DNA from: Undaria pinnatifida
Taxonomy: Eukaryota; Sar; Phaeophyceae; Laminariales; Alariaceae
Length of the DNA: 64,000 nt
Assembly: GCA_012845835.1 (NCBI GenBank)
Contig: JABAKD010000013.1
Location: 10,983,201-11,047,200 of the forward strand
Direction of reading: 5' to 3'
The translations under genes were made by a program, and so were the position numbers. Shown here piece after piece: positions 36,760 through 46,939 of this stretch; the first letter of the stretch is position 1, and every line of letters begins with the position of its first letter. The notes under the pieces were generated by a model. That model was not told where the DNA came from. It worked only from the letters and a program-made list of their open reading frames with translations, and ran no database searches.

Positions 36760-37490
36760 GGCAGCACTCGAACCAGCCACCAGCAGCATGCAGCCAACGC
36801 TCGGAAAGATTCTGCCCAGAACAAGGTTGGGGGGTGGCGAGGGCGTGGAAAGCGCGACGCAGTACTCGGCGGATCCTAGCAATCTAGGTCGCTGACGCCA
36901 TCTCGCCTTGACCCCGCTGATGAACTCAAAAGGGATCTGGTTCGCGTCGTCAGTACGGGCGAGCGGGTGTGTCCGCGGCGGTTTTCGGCGGGGGCGAACA
37001 AAAGAACAGACGCGCCCGGTCTCGCGTCTCGCCGTCCCGCGGTCGTGGAGGGAAGAGCGGCGCAAAAACCATCGTTTTGACACCGACTTTTCGTACGTTT
37101 TTTTGTGTTTTCTTGCTAATTTGTTCACCGTAGCATCGCCTCGGAAAACAGGCGTCGGCGGGCTCAGTGTCTCTCACGCGAACGCTGCGCGAGGGGGCTC
37201 CCTGACTGAGACAGAGAGGGCGGGTTGATCTCCCCCGATCGAATCGGATGAGCCCGCGACGCGGGGCGAGCGTTCCCTATTGGGGTAAACTCCAAGTGCT
37301 GTCTTTTCCCTTCTTTTTCTCTGATGTATTGCAGCGCTACCTCACGGTTTTGGCGTGCTATTCCCCGACAAACTGTTTATTTTAAATTAGGTTGGAAAGT
37401 TGGACACCAGGAAGACATGCTAAACATGGCTACACACCCTAAACATACCGTTACAAAGACGTTGAGCACGCGATATACGCTCAACACGCA
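36760..37490. other. Downstream flank of AlkB-like gene
   Basis: GC-rich, with a minus frame that reads DDANQIPFEFISGVKARWRQ near 36890-36960. It resembles coding sequence, but no splice sites support it. Confidence 0.3.
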
Positions 37491-37495
37491 TATAA

Positions 37496-40400
37496 CTATA
37501 ACTCCCTAAAGTTCAAGTTGTAACGGCCGCAATCCGGCACGATGCACGGACCACTACCCTCACCCCTTCTCCTCTCCTCCCCCTTCCCCTTCCCTTCCCC
37601 CACCCCCTCCCCTTCTCTCGCCTCCTTGTTGGTCTCCCCTCGAGCCCGAGGCTTCGAGCAAGCGGTAAAAACTGTGCGTTTCGACGCAGCCGTAGCGCCA
37701 TCATCACCACCACCATTACTAGCAGTAGCAGTGGCGGCGGCTGTGGCGGTGGAAGTCGAGGAGGACGCGGAGCCAATACGGGGGACGGAGTGGATGATTC
37801 CCCTAGATCGCCCGCCGAATACCAGCGCGTCTCCACTCTCAAGAGTCACCGTTTTCACCGCCGCCGTTTTCTTCCAGGAGACGCGATACAAGAACGCTGC
37901 CGGCTGCCCCTTTTTCGCACGGATTTTTTATCGTCGATTTCGTCGTCGATGTTACCGATTTATATATTGATTTCATGGATATCATCATCGATTTTTATCG
38001 ATTTTATCATCGTGTTCATCGATTTTTAAATAATTGATTTCAACGATCAAGGTGGTCGATGGTAGTGATATATACCATACCACGCATATTCATTAAAAAA
38101 AAACATGTACATATATACCGACGGGGCGAAGTAGTGGGGGTTTTGTGGTTAGTAATGGGGGGGGACGGGGGGGAAGGGAAGAGGGGGGGGGGCAGAGAGG
38201 GGGACGGGGGGATGGCACGGAGGGAGAGGGGGGCGAGGGCGGGAGCGGGGCGGGGGGGCAGGACCGGGGAGGAGGAGGGGGAGAGGGAGGGAGGGCAGGA
38301 CGTGAGCGTTGAGCCCGAGAGAAGTGGGGAAATCAACAATTCATTAGAATACCAAGCGAATGCCTACGTAATTACCTGCTATGGACTATGTATGGAGTAT
38401 GCTGAGAAAAAAACTACAGCTCAAAGAAGCTTCGGGCATCCCCTGGCAATGCGGAAGTTGTAAGTCTTGAAGAGAACGTTTTGGACCACGTACGTGCGTC
38501 CCTGTGATGCTGTGCGCGTCTGCCTCCTATCTCGATCCGCGCAAACTACATTGTCCACGAGAGCAGAAAAGAGACAGGCAGGCCACGGCAACTGACAGCC
38601 GGCTGCAGCAACCTTGTAAACACAAACCATTTTTTTTCGAATCAATCTAAACCAAACCCTAAGCAAACCAAGACAAGCCAAGCCAAACCAGGTCGAATCA
38701 AATAAGACCAGACCAGACCAGACCAAGCCAAGCGTGCCAAACCAAACCGAACCGAACCGAACCGAACCGAACCGAACCGAACCGAACCGAACCGAACCGA
38801 ACCAAACCAAACCAAGCAAAAACCAAACCAAACCAAACCAAAACAAACTTACGAGGGAGATAGACACCACCGGCAACCCAGGGTCGCGGGAGCTGGACAG
38901 GTCTGCCTCGCGAGCATTGGTCGAAAAAAGACGGACAAACGCCAACAGCACACAAGCGCAAGGCGTGGGCGGAGGTGAAAACGAGCGTTAATTATCGAGA
39001 GGGGTGGGAGGGAAAGAAGGGGGGAAGGACGGGGAAGGAGGGGGGGGGGGTGGAAGGCGGGGTATACCCATTTGTTCCTCGCCTTAGTCATTTGACCATT
39101 GACCACAAATCCCTTTCGAAACGGAGCACCGTTCCTACTCCTAAAAGAGACGCCTCCAACATTTGGGCGCTCATTACGCTCCTTACATATACTACACAGA
39201 AAATGTTTGCTTATCCTATCCCCGCCCTGGTTCGCCGTCTGCGGCCACCATCTATCTCTTAGGATGGCGATCGTTTTCTCGCTACTCTCTACTCTACCAA
39301 GCTCTTCCATGTCACATACGCCAATTTCCTCATCTCCTACCCTAACGCATCCCGTTCCTCCTTGTATATTTCACATGGGGGGAGGGTGGAAGGAGGAGGG
39401 GGGTGGGTGGAGGGGAGGGGAGGGGGGATCGGGGGAGGGGGTCGACGGCTACGGTAGGCGCTATTAACGCAGTAAAGCGGCCACTACCGCGCGGGGTGAA
39501 CACGCCGAAAATCCCCAAAGGCGGCCGCTACTGCAGTAGCCGTGCGCGCCCCCAACTCAACTATAGTACTTGTAGAGTACCATCGGCCTACCTTGGTGCC
39601 ACCCGAGACGCGAGGCAGCGGTGTAGTGGTTTACCACGCACATGTCCGGGCGTAGCATGGGGATCGATGGGTCCGTTCGAGCCGCCCGGCGGCACGCCTG
39701 CTTTGATCCATCCACCCATCCATCCATCCATCGGCATCAAACGCATCCACAGGACAGCAAGGTTCGTGGCAAGGTTCGTGGAGCGACAGGGCACGTCGAG
39801 TCGGAAACGGCAATGAAATACGATGTTTATGTCGTACTGCGGTACGTATTACGAGGTATCCTCTCCGAGATGTGGAAGGCTCGAAAGCTTGAAATCCCGG
39901 GCTGTCCAAAGTCGAACCAGGGGTACACAGACGTTCCAAAAAGCTGTGAGATCGACGATGTGTGCTTGACGTTTGCAGTAGACGTGAAAATGTGGTCGTG
40001 GACAAGCACGCGCGCACACACGCGCACGGGCACAAGCACACGGAGAAGCATATGGTCGGTGTGTGAAAAGGCGGCTGCCCAGCTCGTCACCTCGCCCCCA
40101 CCCCCGACCCTCTCACTCACCCTCACGGCAATCTCCGTCCACGCCTTCGGGATCTCCAGCACGTGCTTTCGTCCATCAGTCCTAAGGCCCAGGTTCATCT
40201 GCAGTGCAAACAAACAAAAAATGAGGGTCAAGCCAAACTTCTAAACGAATACAAAAGCATGTACGTGGGTAACTTCGTTTTTTTGTTCCTGAGCTTTCAT
40301 TTTTGTGAATTGACACTCACGCCGCACTTTGTCGGATGATACACACATTTTACAACTATGATCTTCCTATTGCATAATACGGAAACACGTCCGTTTGTCT

Positions 40401-42633
40401 GTCTGTCATCATGGGCTCGCGTTCCAGAGCGTTTCAGCCCCTCCTCGCAGCGTGGGTAGCGAGGGTTGAAGACATAACCTGCAGAACAGTAGGTCTCATG
40501 TCGCACCGAGTCGGGGCTGTCGCGTGCTGAGCCACTACAAGTTCCAACAATCCCGAGGCAGTCCTCACAGCCATTAAGCCAATCTTGATGCTGGGCTTAC
40601 AATTTTGACTTACGATTCGGGCCGCTGATCGGTCTGTCAAATCCCTGCCAGAGGCCGCTGGCTCTTTTCTAGAAGGTTGGCGCTGAACAGGAATGTTCCA
40701 GCCACAAAAGCCATCGACATTCCGCACCAACCAGGGTGAGTAGGGTCCCACCCCCATTTCAGAAATCCATGCATACCTCTACAACTCCAACCAATCGGGG
40801 ACAAAAACGGCGACTCCCCGGATCGACACCGCCCCGCAAGGTGTGGAAACCCCGACCCTATCGGCTGATGGCTGATTGGCCGGGGTGCCTAATACCTTCA
40901 CACTGGGGGCTGTTGAATATCCATAGCACGGGACTAATAAGTAGCTGTAAGTAGTAGCTCATACAGTTGTAGTAGTTGTTGTAGTAATGGTAGTAGTAGT
41001 AATGGTTTGCCGTGGTGCAGTGCTAAGCTTCCTCCTGCTGCTGCTGTGCATTTCGTACCATGTACATACTACAGTAAGTACTACCAGGTACCACTCAGTG
41101 ACTACGGGCGGAAATGTAAGGACCGATTAGAATTTACAAATATACCCCTACGGTCCTTACATTTCCTTTCAGAAGGTGGTACATACGTCACAGCACGCTA
41201 TGATACGAGCACTATTAATAGTATAACTATGCCCTACCTTACAACTACGGGGACTACACGGGGACTATGTACGGGGGAACGCTGGTCTGGCACCACGGGC
41301 GAAGCCGTCGCCTTACCGCCAGCTACAAAAAACGCAATTTCTCACCATTTTCATGCGCTTCGTCTTCTCATTGGTGCACGAGTAAAACCCGCCTCTGGCT
41401 TTCTCGCCCAGCCGACCAACGTGGGCCTGTCCAAACGTTTACGAGACCCCACAAAGGGGGGGAGAAAGGGGAGGGAGAGGAGCGGGAGGTGGCGTGGCGG
41501 GGAGGGGGAGCGAGGGGGCAGGGGAGGAAGGACGTGAGGGGCAAAGGGGAGGGGTATGGGGGAGGAGGGAGAGGGAAGGGGGGGTGGGCGGGGAGGAGGG
41601 GGGGGCGGGAGGGCGGAGGGGGAGGGTGATGGGGTCAAACGCATAAAAAAACCTTGCTTGTAATGTCCAATCAGGGCTTCGATTTTAGGTCTGAACAAGT
41701 GGGGCTCGAGGCTCGAGTTAGCGCTCAGCTGTTGCCTCGCTCTGAACCCCTGCTCCCTACCAGGTACACAGGAACATGCCTTCCCATTACGACGCCGCTA
41801 TTTCCTGTGTTTCTTTTCCCGGACCATTCCATACCATATCGGGGGGGGGTAGAGGGAGGACCTCGGAACACATTTTCAATTGAAGAAGCGGGCGACTGCG
41901 TTCCTAACTCTCATGATATCGACAAGAAATACCACTTACAACAGCCATCCACTCCTGTACTTGCGTGTATATGATACGCACACAACAGCGTAGTACTCCT
42001 ACTGTAGTACAGCTGGCACCCGTGTACGCCATCGGCGGCTGACTCTATCCACCGACGAGCGAGCGCGGAGAGCATTGCTATCTACGAAGCCGCGCGTACG
42101 AGTATCTACATCTGTGCATAATGCCTGCACGCTACGCATCTCACCACTAGTTCCCTCTGCTCTTGCCGGGACACGAACCCCTTGAGGATCACCATGCCCT
42201 TTCGCAGCAAGGCGCTGCTGGTGTTCGAATTGTTGCTCACGGACTTTCTGGGTGCTGTCGCTGTTACCGATGTTCCTGATATATGTGCTGGTGCTGGTGC
42301 TTCTGGTAGTGGTGGTGGTGGTGGTGGTAGTGGTGGTGATCGTGGTATTGCGGTAGGTGCTGCTGCTGCTACTGCTGCTCGTGATGGTGGTGCGGTTGCT
42401 GTTGTTGCTGCTGCTATTGCAGCTGCTGCTGCTGTTGCTGCTTCTGGTGCTGGTCTCAGCGTTGGTGTTGGTGCTGCCGCCATTGTTGCCGGGATTTGTA
42501 CTTGAATTTGGTGCGTAGTTGAAGCGGAATTACTACTGTAGCCACTACTGCTGCTGCCATAGCGGCTGCTACTGATATCGCCCTCACAGCCAATCTCTCG
42601 ACCTCTCTTGCGCGATGGCGGACCCTCGGTCAT
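37496..42633 (-). CDS. AlkB-family 2-oxoglutarate/Fe(II) dioxygenase (plant type), exons partly resolved
   Basis: AlkB-family enzymes oxidatively demethylate nucleic acids. Located exons (minus): 42633-42145, 40198-40121, 39697-39592, 38902-38853, 37909-37496. Exon 1 has a low-complexity Ser/Ala/Pro head and ends in GMVILKGFVSRQEQRELV, the usual start of the fold. Later exons read MNLGLRTDG and IPKAWTEIAVR; then RPDMCVVNHYTAASRLGWHQ; then SSSRDPGLPVVSISL; then AAFLYR, TLESGDALVFGG, HSVPRI and finally CGRYNLNFREL. The Fe ligands are the HxD motif (WHQ plus a D split over the intron) and the His of HSVPRI; the RxNxxxR motif binds 2-oxoglutarate. An 80-residue low-complexity insert lies between the last two. 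The exon that should carry the G-F-Y-x-P region between 42145 and 40198 is not securely found; segments near 40648-40617 and 40478-40309 are phase-compatible candidates. An upstream GTG at 42702 extends the frame but is not needed. Confidence 0.82.
38700..38845. repeat. CCGAA/CCAAA pentamer array in AlkB-like intron
   Basis: A run of (CCGAA)n at 38747-38800 flanked by CCAAA and CCAGA variants, directly downstream of the 38902-38853 exon's donor. Confidence 0.9.
40745..40905. repeat. Single unit of the 58-59.5 kb tandem repeat
   Basis: It shares TCTACAACTCCAAC, CGGGGACAAAAACG, TCGACACCGCCCCGC, GTGTGGAAACCCC and CTGATTGG with that array, and lies in an AlkB-like intron. Confidence 0.75.
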
Positions 42634-43148
42634 GATGGCACTCGAGAGCAGACCTCGACAGCACCTTACCCGGGTGAGACACGCAGCAGTGGTACCCACC
42701 ACCTACGTACGATTTGTATCAGGGTGCTTGGTGGAGGGTTCCTCGGTTTGCTGCTTGCCGACCCTCGATTGTGTTCGGCGTGGGATCAGAGTGCTCCGTA
42801 GGCCTTTCTGGCGGCTTCTTATGTACCCGGCGCCAGTTTAGAGAACTCAGGTCCGAGTGGGATCAAGGTCTCGGCAGGAATAAGTGGTAAACTCTATCGG
42901 AGATCTTGCAGTTGGCGCGTGGTGTGTTATGTGTCGCGTGTTGTGTGTTGTGTGTTGTGCGTGTTGCGTTTAAATTCAAACAGGGGTTTCGACTATACTT
43001 TGTCGGCATTCTTATGACGGGGTCGGTTCTGACGCTACATTTTTCAACTATTTCGTTTTTGTCAGTTGTCTTGGGTGTTGGCGAAGAAACGACGGCGACA
43101 GACGGCATTGCCCGTGGTCATCGCAGCGCCGAGGTGGAGTGGTAAGCT
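42634..43148. promoter_or_regulatory. Divergent intergenic region, AlkB-like / unknown gene
   Basis: About 515 bp lie between the AlkB-like start (minus) and the start at 43149 (plus). It should contain both promoters if the two gene models are right. It includes a short run of GTGTGTTGTG-like repeats at 42920-42965. I see no TATA or CCAAT box that I would defend. Confidence 0.35.
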
Positions 43149-44173
43149 ATGCAGTTCCGAGTGCTGCTCAGCTTGATCGGCCAACTCATCGCGGTGCCCG
43201 CAGCCCTGCTCCTCGTGCCGGCAGCGTACCCCGACCTTCCTCTCTGGCAAGCGACGGGTGGTGCTTCTTCTGCTGGCACTGCTGTCGTAGTGGAAGATGA
43301 TGCCATCCTCGAGACACCGACGCTGCCTGATGAAGGCGTAGAAGAACGGTGAGCACAGGGCTATGCAGGTACTTTCAGTATAGCCACGTTCAGAAGTAGC
43401 AGAAGTATCAGCAATGGTGATGGTTGCAGCATTGGTACATTGGTACTACTCAGGGTGGTGTTTGCGGTCGCAAGGGAGGGGCGGGTGTGTGTTTTCCTTT
43501 GAGACGGTTGACTGTTTTTGTGTCTCTGGTACGTTATGCTGTGAAAATGTGTGATACGCAGGACGGAAAATCGTAATTCGTTTTTTTTTTTTTTTTCAAT
43601 GAAAAATACACGAAAAATTCAACTCTGCTTCTTTATCAAGGAACGGCGTAGTGCGTTCCAGAAAATAAAAGAAATAAAAAAAACGCGAAAGGGTCAACGA
43701 ACACCCGTGGGCAACGACCGAGGCGAGCGATGGCTCGCGTCCTCCCCGGAGCGCCGCGGCCAGCGGCAGATTGGTTTGGCCGGTAGTGGCTCGGAGGCTA
43801 TGGCTCTAGGCGTCTCTTGGATGGGCTGGAGCCACCCCGCCGCCCGACACGGGCAGCAGCGACGGGGATATATCGGTCGAATTTCTGAGCGACGTCATCA
43901 TGTGGTAGGTAGTTGGTCGTATAACTTTAACTTTCGAGGTGCAGGGCGGCGAAAAACTGGGTTTACGGCGGTCTCGATTGTTTCGAAGAGTCGCAGGCGG
44001 TCTACGCTGTGCTAGGGACCTTTGGAGGCCGCGCTGTGGCTGCTCCGGTGGTCCTACCTTCGCAATGGTGGCTTCTCGCCTCTCACTCAGCCGACGACAT
44101 GGCACCGATTCGCGTGGCCGGCTTCGGTTGCACAGAACAAGCCATGTCTAGGTGGACAAACTCCCCGAGTTGA
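43149..44173 (+). CDS. Unrecognised protein with hydrophobic N-terminus, about 204 aa, 4 exons
   Basis: I do not recognise the family. Proposed exons: 43149-43348, 43692-43782, 43810-43904, 43945-44173, with consistent phases. Exon 1 starts MQFRVLLSLIGQLIAVPA, a signal peptide or membrane anchor, then an acidic stretch, and ends at a good donor (CG|GTGAGC). Exon 3 encodes GDISVEFLSDVIMW and ends at |GTAGGT. Exon 4 continues AAKNWVYGGLDCFEESQAVY, LGTFGGRAVAAP, SQWWLLASHSADDM and IRVAGFGCTEQAMSRW, then TGA. These exons have strong third-position G/C bias and protein-like composition, although neither has a long ATG ORF. Exon 2 is the weakest: its acceptor lacks a pyrimidine tract. An alternative end splices at TCTAG|GTGGAC to the open frame at 45530-45697 (RKPVGSPVIRAFFASN, ending CRCW), also GC3-biased. 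Exons 3 and 4 are most certain. Confidence 0.5.
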
Positions 44174-44240
44174 ATTTCGATTTTCGACTAAATTGGACCG
44201 AGGATGTCTTTTTTTACTTTTTTGTTGATTTTTTTTTTTT

Positions 44241-44500
44241 AGTAGTTCTGAGAATGCTTGCTTGGTGATTCATTTTTGGACCAATCAAATGCAAATTCGA
44301 TTCAATTCTACAAAAAAAATCGAAATTCGATTTGGCTAGTTCCTCGTCAATTTGGGCCCAAATATATACCTCGAAGCATTTTTTAATTCTTCCGTTGAAT
44401 TGATTTTTCGTTTTCATTCTGAGAATGCCTGCTCGGTGATTCATTTTTTTACCAATCAGATGCAAATTAAATTAATTTCTGCAAAAAAAAAACATTTTGG
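44241..44500. repeat. Two-copy direct repeat, ~175-bp period
   Basis: TCTGAGAATGC, TGGTGATTCATTTTT, ACCAATCA and ATGCAAATT occur in the same order at 44246-44310 and 44420-44480. AT-rich and non-coding. Confidence 0.7.
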
Positions 44501-45529
44501 CAAGTTCCGAAACAGAAAACGAGATTGATTTTCGGACGGCAGAATCAGACAGGCAGAATCGGATCAACGACCCTCGTAATGAATCCCGAATTTGCAATTT
44601 GTTTTTTTCAACAAAGTTTTCGCGAAAAACAATCAACAACGGCGATCGCTCCACCACGTATACGACTACTCGCACGAGTTCGCTGCACCAGAGCATCTCA
44701 GCGCACACACAGATGAAGCTTTGTAGGTGAGGCGAGGAAAAACAGGCCGTGTGCGTCACGCGAGGAGGGTTGGTCTTCCCCCTCGCTCCCGTCGATCTCG
44801 TGCATCAACAACGACATGTCGCAGACGGCGGCTGTCCTCGTCCTCGACAAATAAATACGAGTGTTAAATAGTGTATTCTCTGTTCTTGGCGAATGGTGCG
44901 ATCGCAATTTCGACGAAAGTGGCAAGACTCTCGCCGTCAGCATCACTGTGCGATCCCATCGGCACGTGGTGAGGCCTGAGGTGTGTGTCAGCGGATAGCG
45001 GGACACGGCAGCAGCAGCTCGAGTACGCCTTTGATGCGTGTGGCTTGTGTCTTGTTCTACTACAGTACTATACTGCTGTTTTCGACTTGTTACCAGGCTT
45101 GTTGCCTCCCATGACATGTGTAAAACCAAATCCGGATGCCGTTTTTGGATGGGGATTTCATCCGAAAATAGACCCCCCTTTTTCTGTTGGAGGCCAACCC
45201 GAAAACGATATCTGAAAACGAAAGCCCGAAAAATCACCATTTTCGGGTCTATAAGATGTCCAAACAGGTTTTGCGACCCGAAAACGTTCATTTTGGATCC
45301 AAAAACGGTTTATAAGAGATGGCCTCAGACCACATCCTAAACAGTCGGATCCGTGAGTCGAAAAGGGCCTTTTCCGACTGAACTTGGACATGTGAAACGA
45401 TCGGCTGGATTCTTCCAGGCCTTCTTATCGTCAGTCGAGTGGATTTTATGGTTTTGTGCTCTTCTTTTTGGAGGTGGTTGGTGTGAGGGGGTTCTGCTGC
45501 ATGATAGTCGAAAGCCGGTTGGAAGCCCT

Positions 45530-45697
45530 GTGATTCGTGCGTTCTTCGCGAGCAACGCTTTCTTCACGCGCAACGAGCCCGCGTCCAAGCGGGTTGGTGG
45601 CGTTCAACTTGGCCCAAAGCCGCAACGTTCGTTTGTCCCGTTGCACTCAGCCGAGAGCCGCCGAAGCTACGACAGCAAGCGTTGCCGTTGTTGGTAA
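45530..45697 (+). CDS. Coding-like open frame, possible 3' exon of the 43149 gene
   Basis: The frame reads RKPVGSPVIRAFFASNAFF, RNEPASKRVGGVQLGP and ends YDSKRCRCW with TAA. It is rich in G/C-ending codons, unlike the AT-rich surroundings. An AG at 45528-45529 would join it in phase to a donor at AMS|GTGGAC in the preceding gene. The gene also reads into a nearby stop without this exon, so it may be an alternative end, a separate small gene or chance. No family recognised. Confidence 0.3.
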   Translation: MIRAFFASNAFFTRNEPASKRVGGVQLGPKPQRSFVPLHSAESRRSYDSKRCRCW

Positions 45698-45933
45698 AAT
45701 GTAATCGATACCGCGCGCTGCTACCACCTGCCATCACCATATGACACGCTACTGGCGGGCGGGACTAGGAATGTGCCACGCTGGCATGCGGCGAGAGGCA
45801 GCAGCAGTGATGGCAGCCAAGCCAACGACGGCGATGTTGTAGGATTTCTGTGGTATCTGGTATGTGTGTGGGCGTGCGTGTGTTGTGGTGGTGGGATGAG
45901 TCGAGGAGTTCTTCAGCGTTTTCGACTGAGAAA

Positions 45934-45992
45934 CCCGACTGGCGCATCCAGTCGAATCCGTGTTTTTTTTCGCCTGGATGCGCCAGTCTAAT
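45934..45992. repeat. Short hairpin
   Basis: GACTGGCGCATCCAG at the left pairs with CTGGATGCGCCAGTC at the right around a T-rich loop; related CGACTG pie ces surround it. Confidence 0.8.
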
Positions 45993-46939
45993 CGCTTACT
46001 CGAAATAAAATGAGTCGAAAAAAAGTCGTTTTAGACTGTAGGAAGCCCGATTTGGTCTCCAGTCGAAAAGGGCTTTTTAGTCGATAAGGGCCTCTTTCGA
46101 CTGATGATGGATCCGACTGTATTATAATTGGTCGCAACCGAGATAATAATCGGTGTAGACACAGAAACACGGGCGCACACCTTTTTTTATCGGCTTGCTG
46201 CCGCTCTCAATCACGTGAAAAAATTAGTTAACATAAGAAGTTCGCTTCAAGATCTTCCGTCTCGTCCACCGTTCTCGCTCGAAACGAGCTACTAATACCG
46301 GCAGTCCTTGGGGCCTGAATTGCCCAAGACGAGTATCATACTGTACGAGTGCGCTGCCATTAAAAGAATTACTGCTAAGAATGGTAGGGCTGGGCCCTGT
46401 TCCAGTATGTACTGCCAGGAGCGGCCAGGTCTGTACTGGGTGAGGGAGCAGCCAGTGCTTTCCAGTCCTGCCAGTATGTTGACGATTTTGCGTACGTACG
46501 TCCTACGATAACGCCTCATGGCACGATGGAAACTCCTTCGGTTGCACGGCGCCGACAGAAATGTACGCCAAAAGACAAAAGAGAAGGGCGAGGAGAGGAA
46601 GGGATATGTCAGTACACTTGGTATTCTGCTTTTTCTATAATGTTTTTCCAGATGGTAGTTACAAGAGTCATTCTACCACCCCTAAGACCAAAGCAGTAGT
46701 GCTTGTGAAACATTACGCAAACTCAAACGTTTTTCTTGTATCCAGTGAAGCCACATCACGTAACAGGTAATAACGAACCTTCGGCAGGAAGCCCCCAGCG
46801 GGGCCCTCCGAGGGCGCCTCCGGCGGGACCCCCTCATGAGCCGCGGGGGACGATGATCGCGGTGTTCAGTTGGGATCCTATTGTACCCCTCATCCCCCCA
46901 CTCCCCTCCCCGCCCCCCAGGCTTAACGATATCACCGCG

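Noticed and set aside
42182-42505. Gly/Ala-rich plus ORF
   Set aside because: Antisense of the AlkB-like exon 1 low-complexity head, which continues into a recognised domain on the minus strand.
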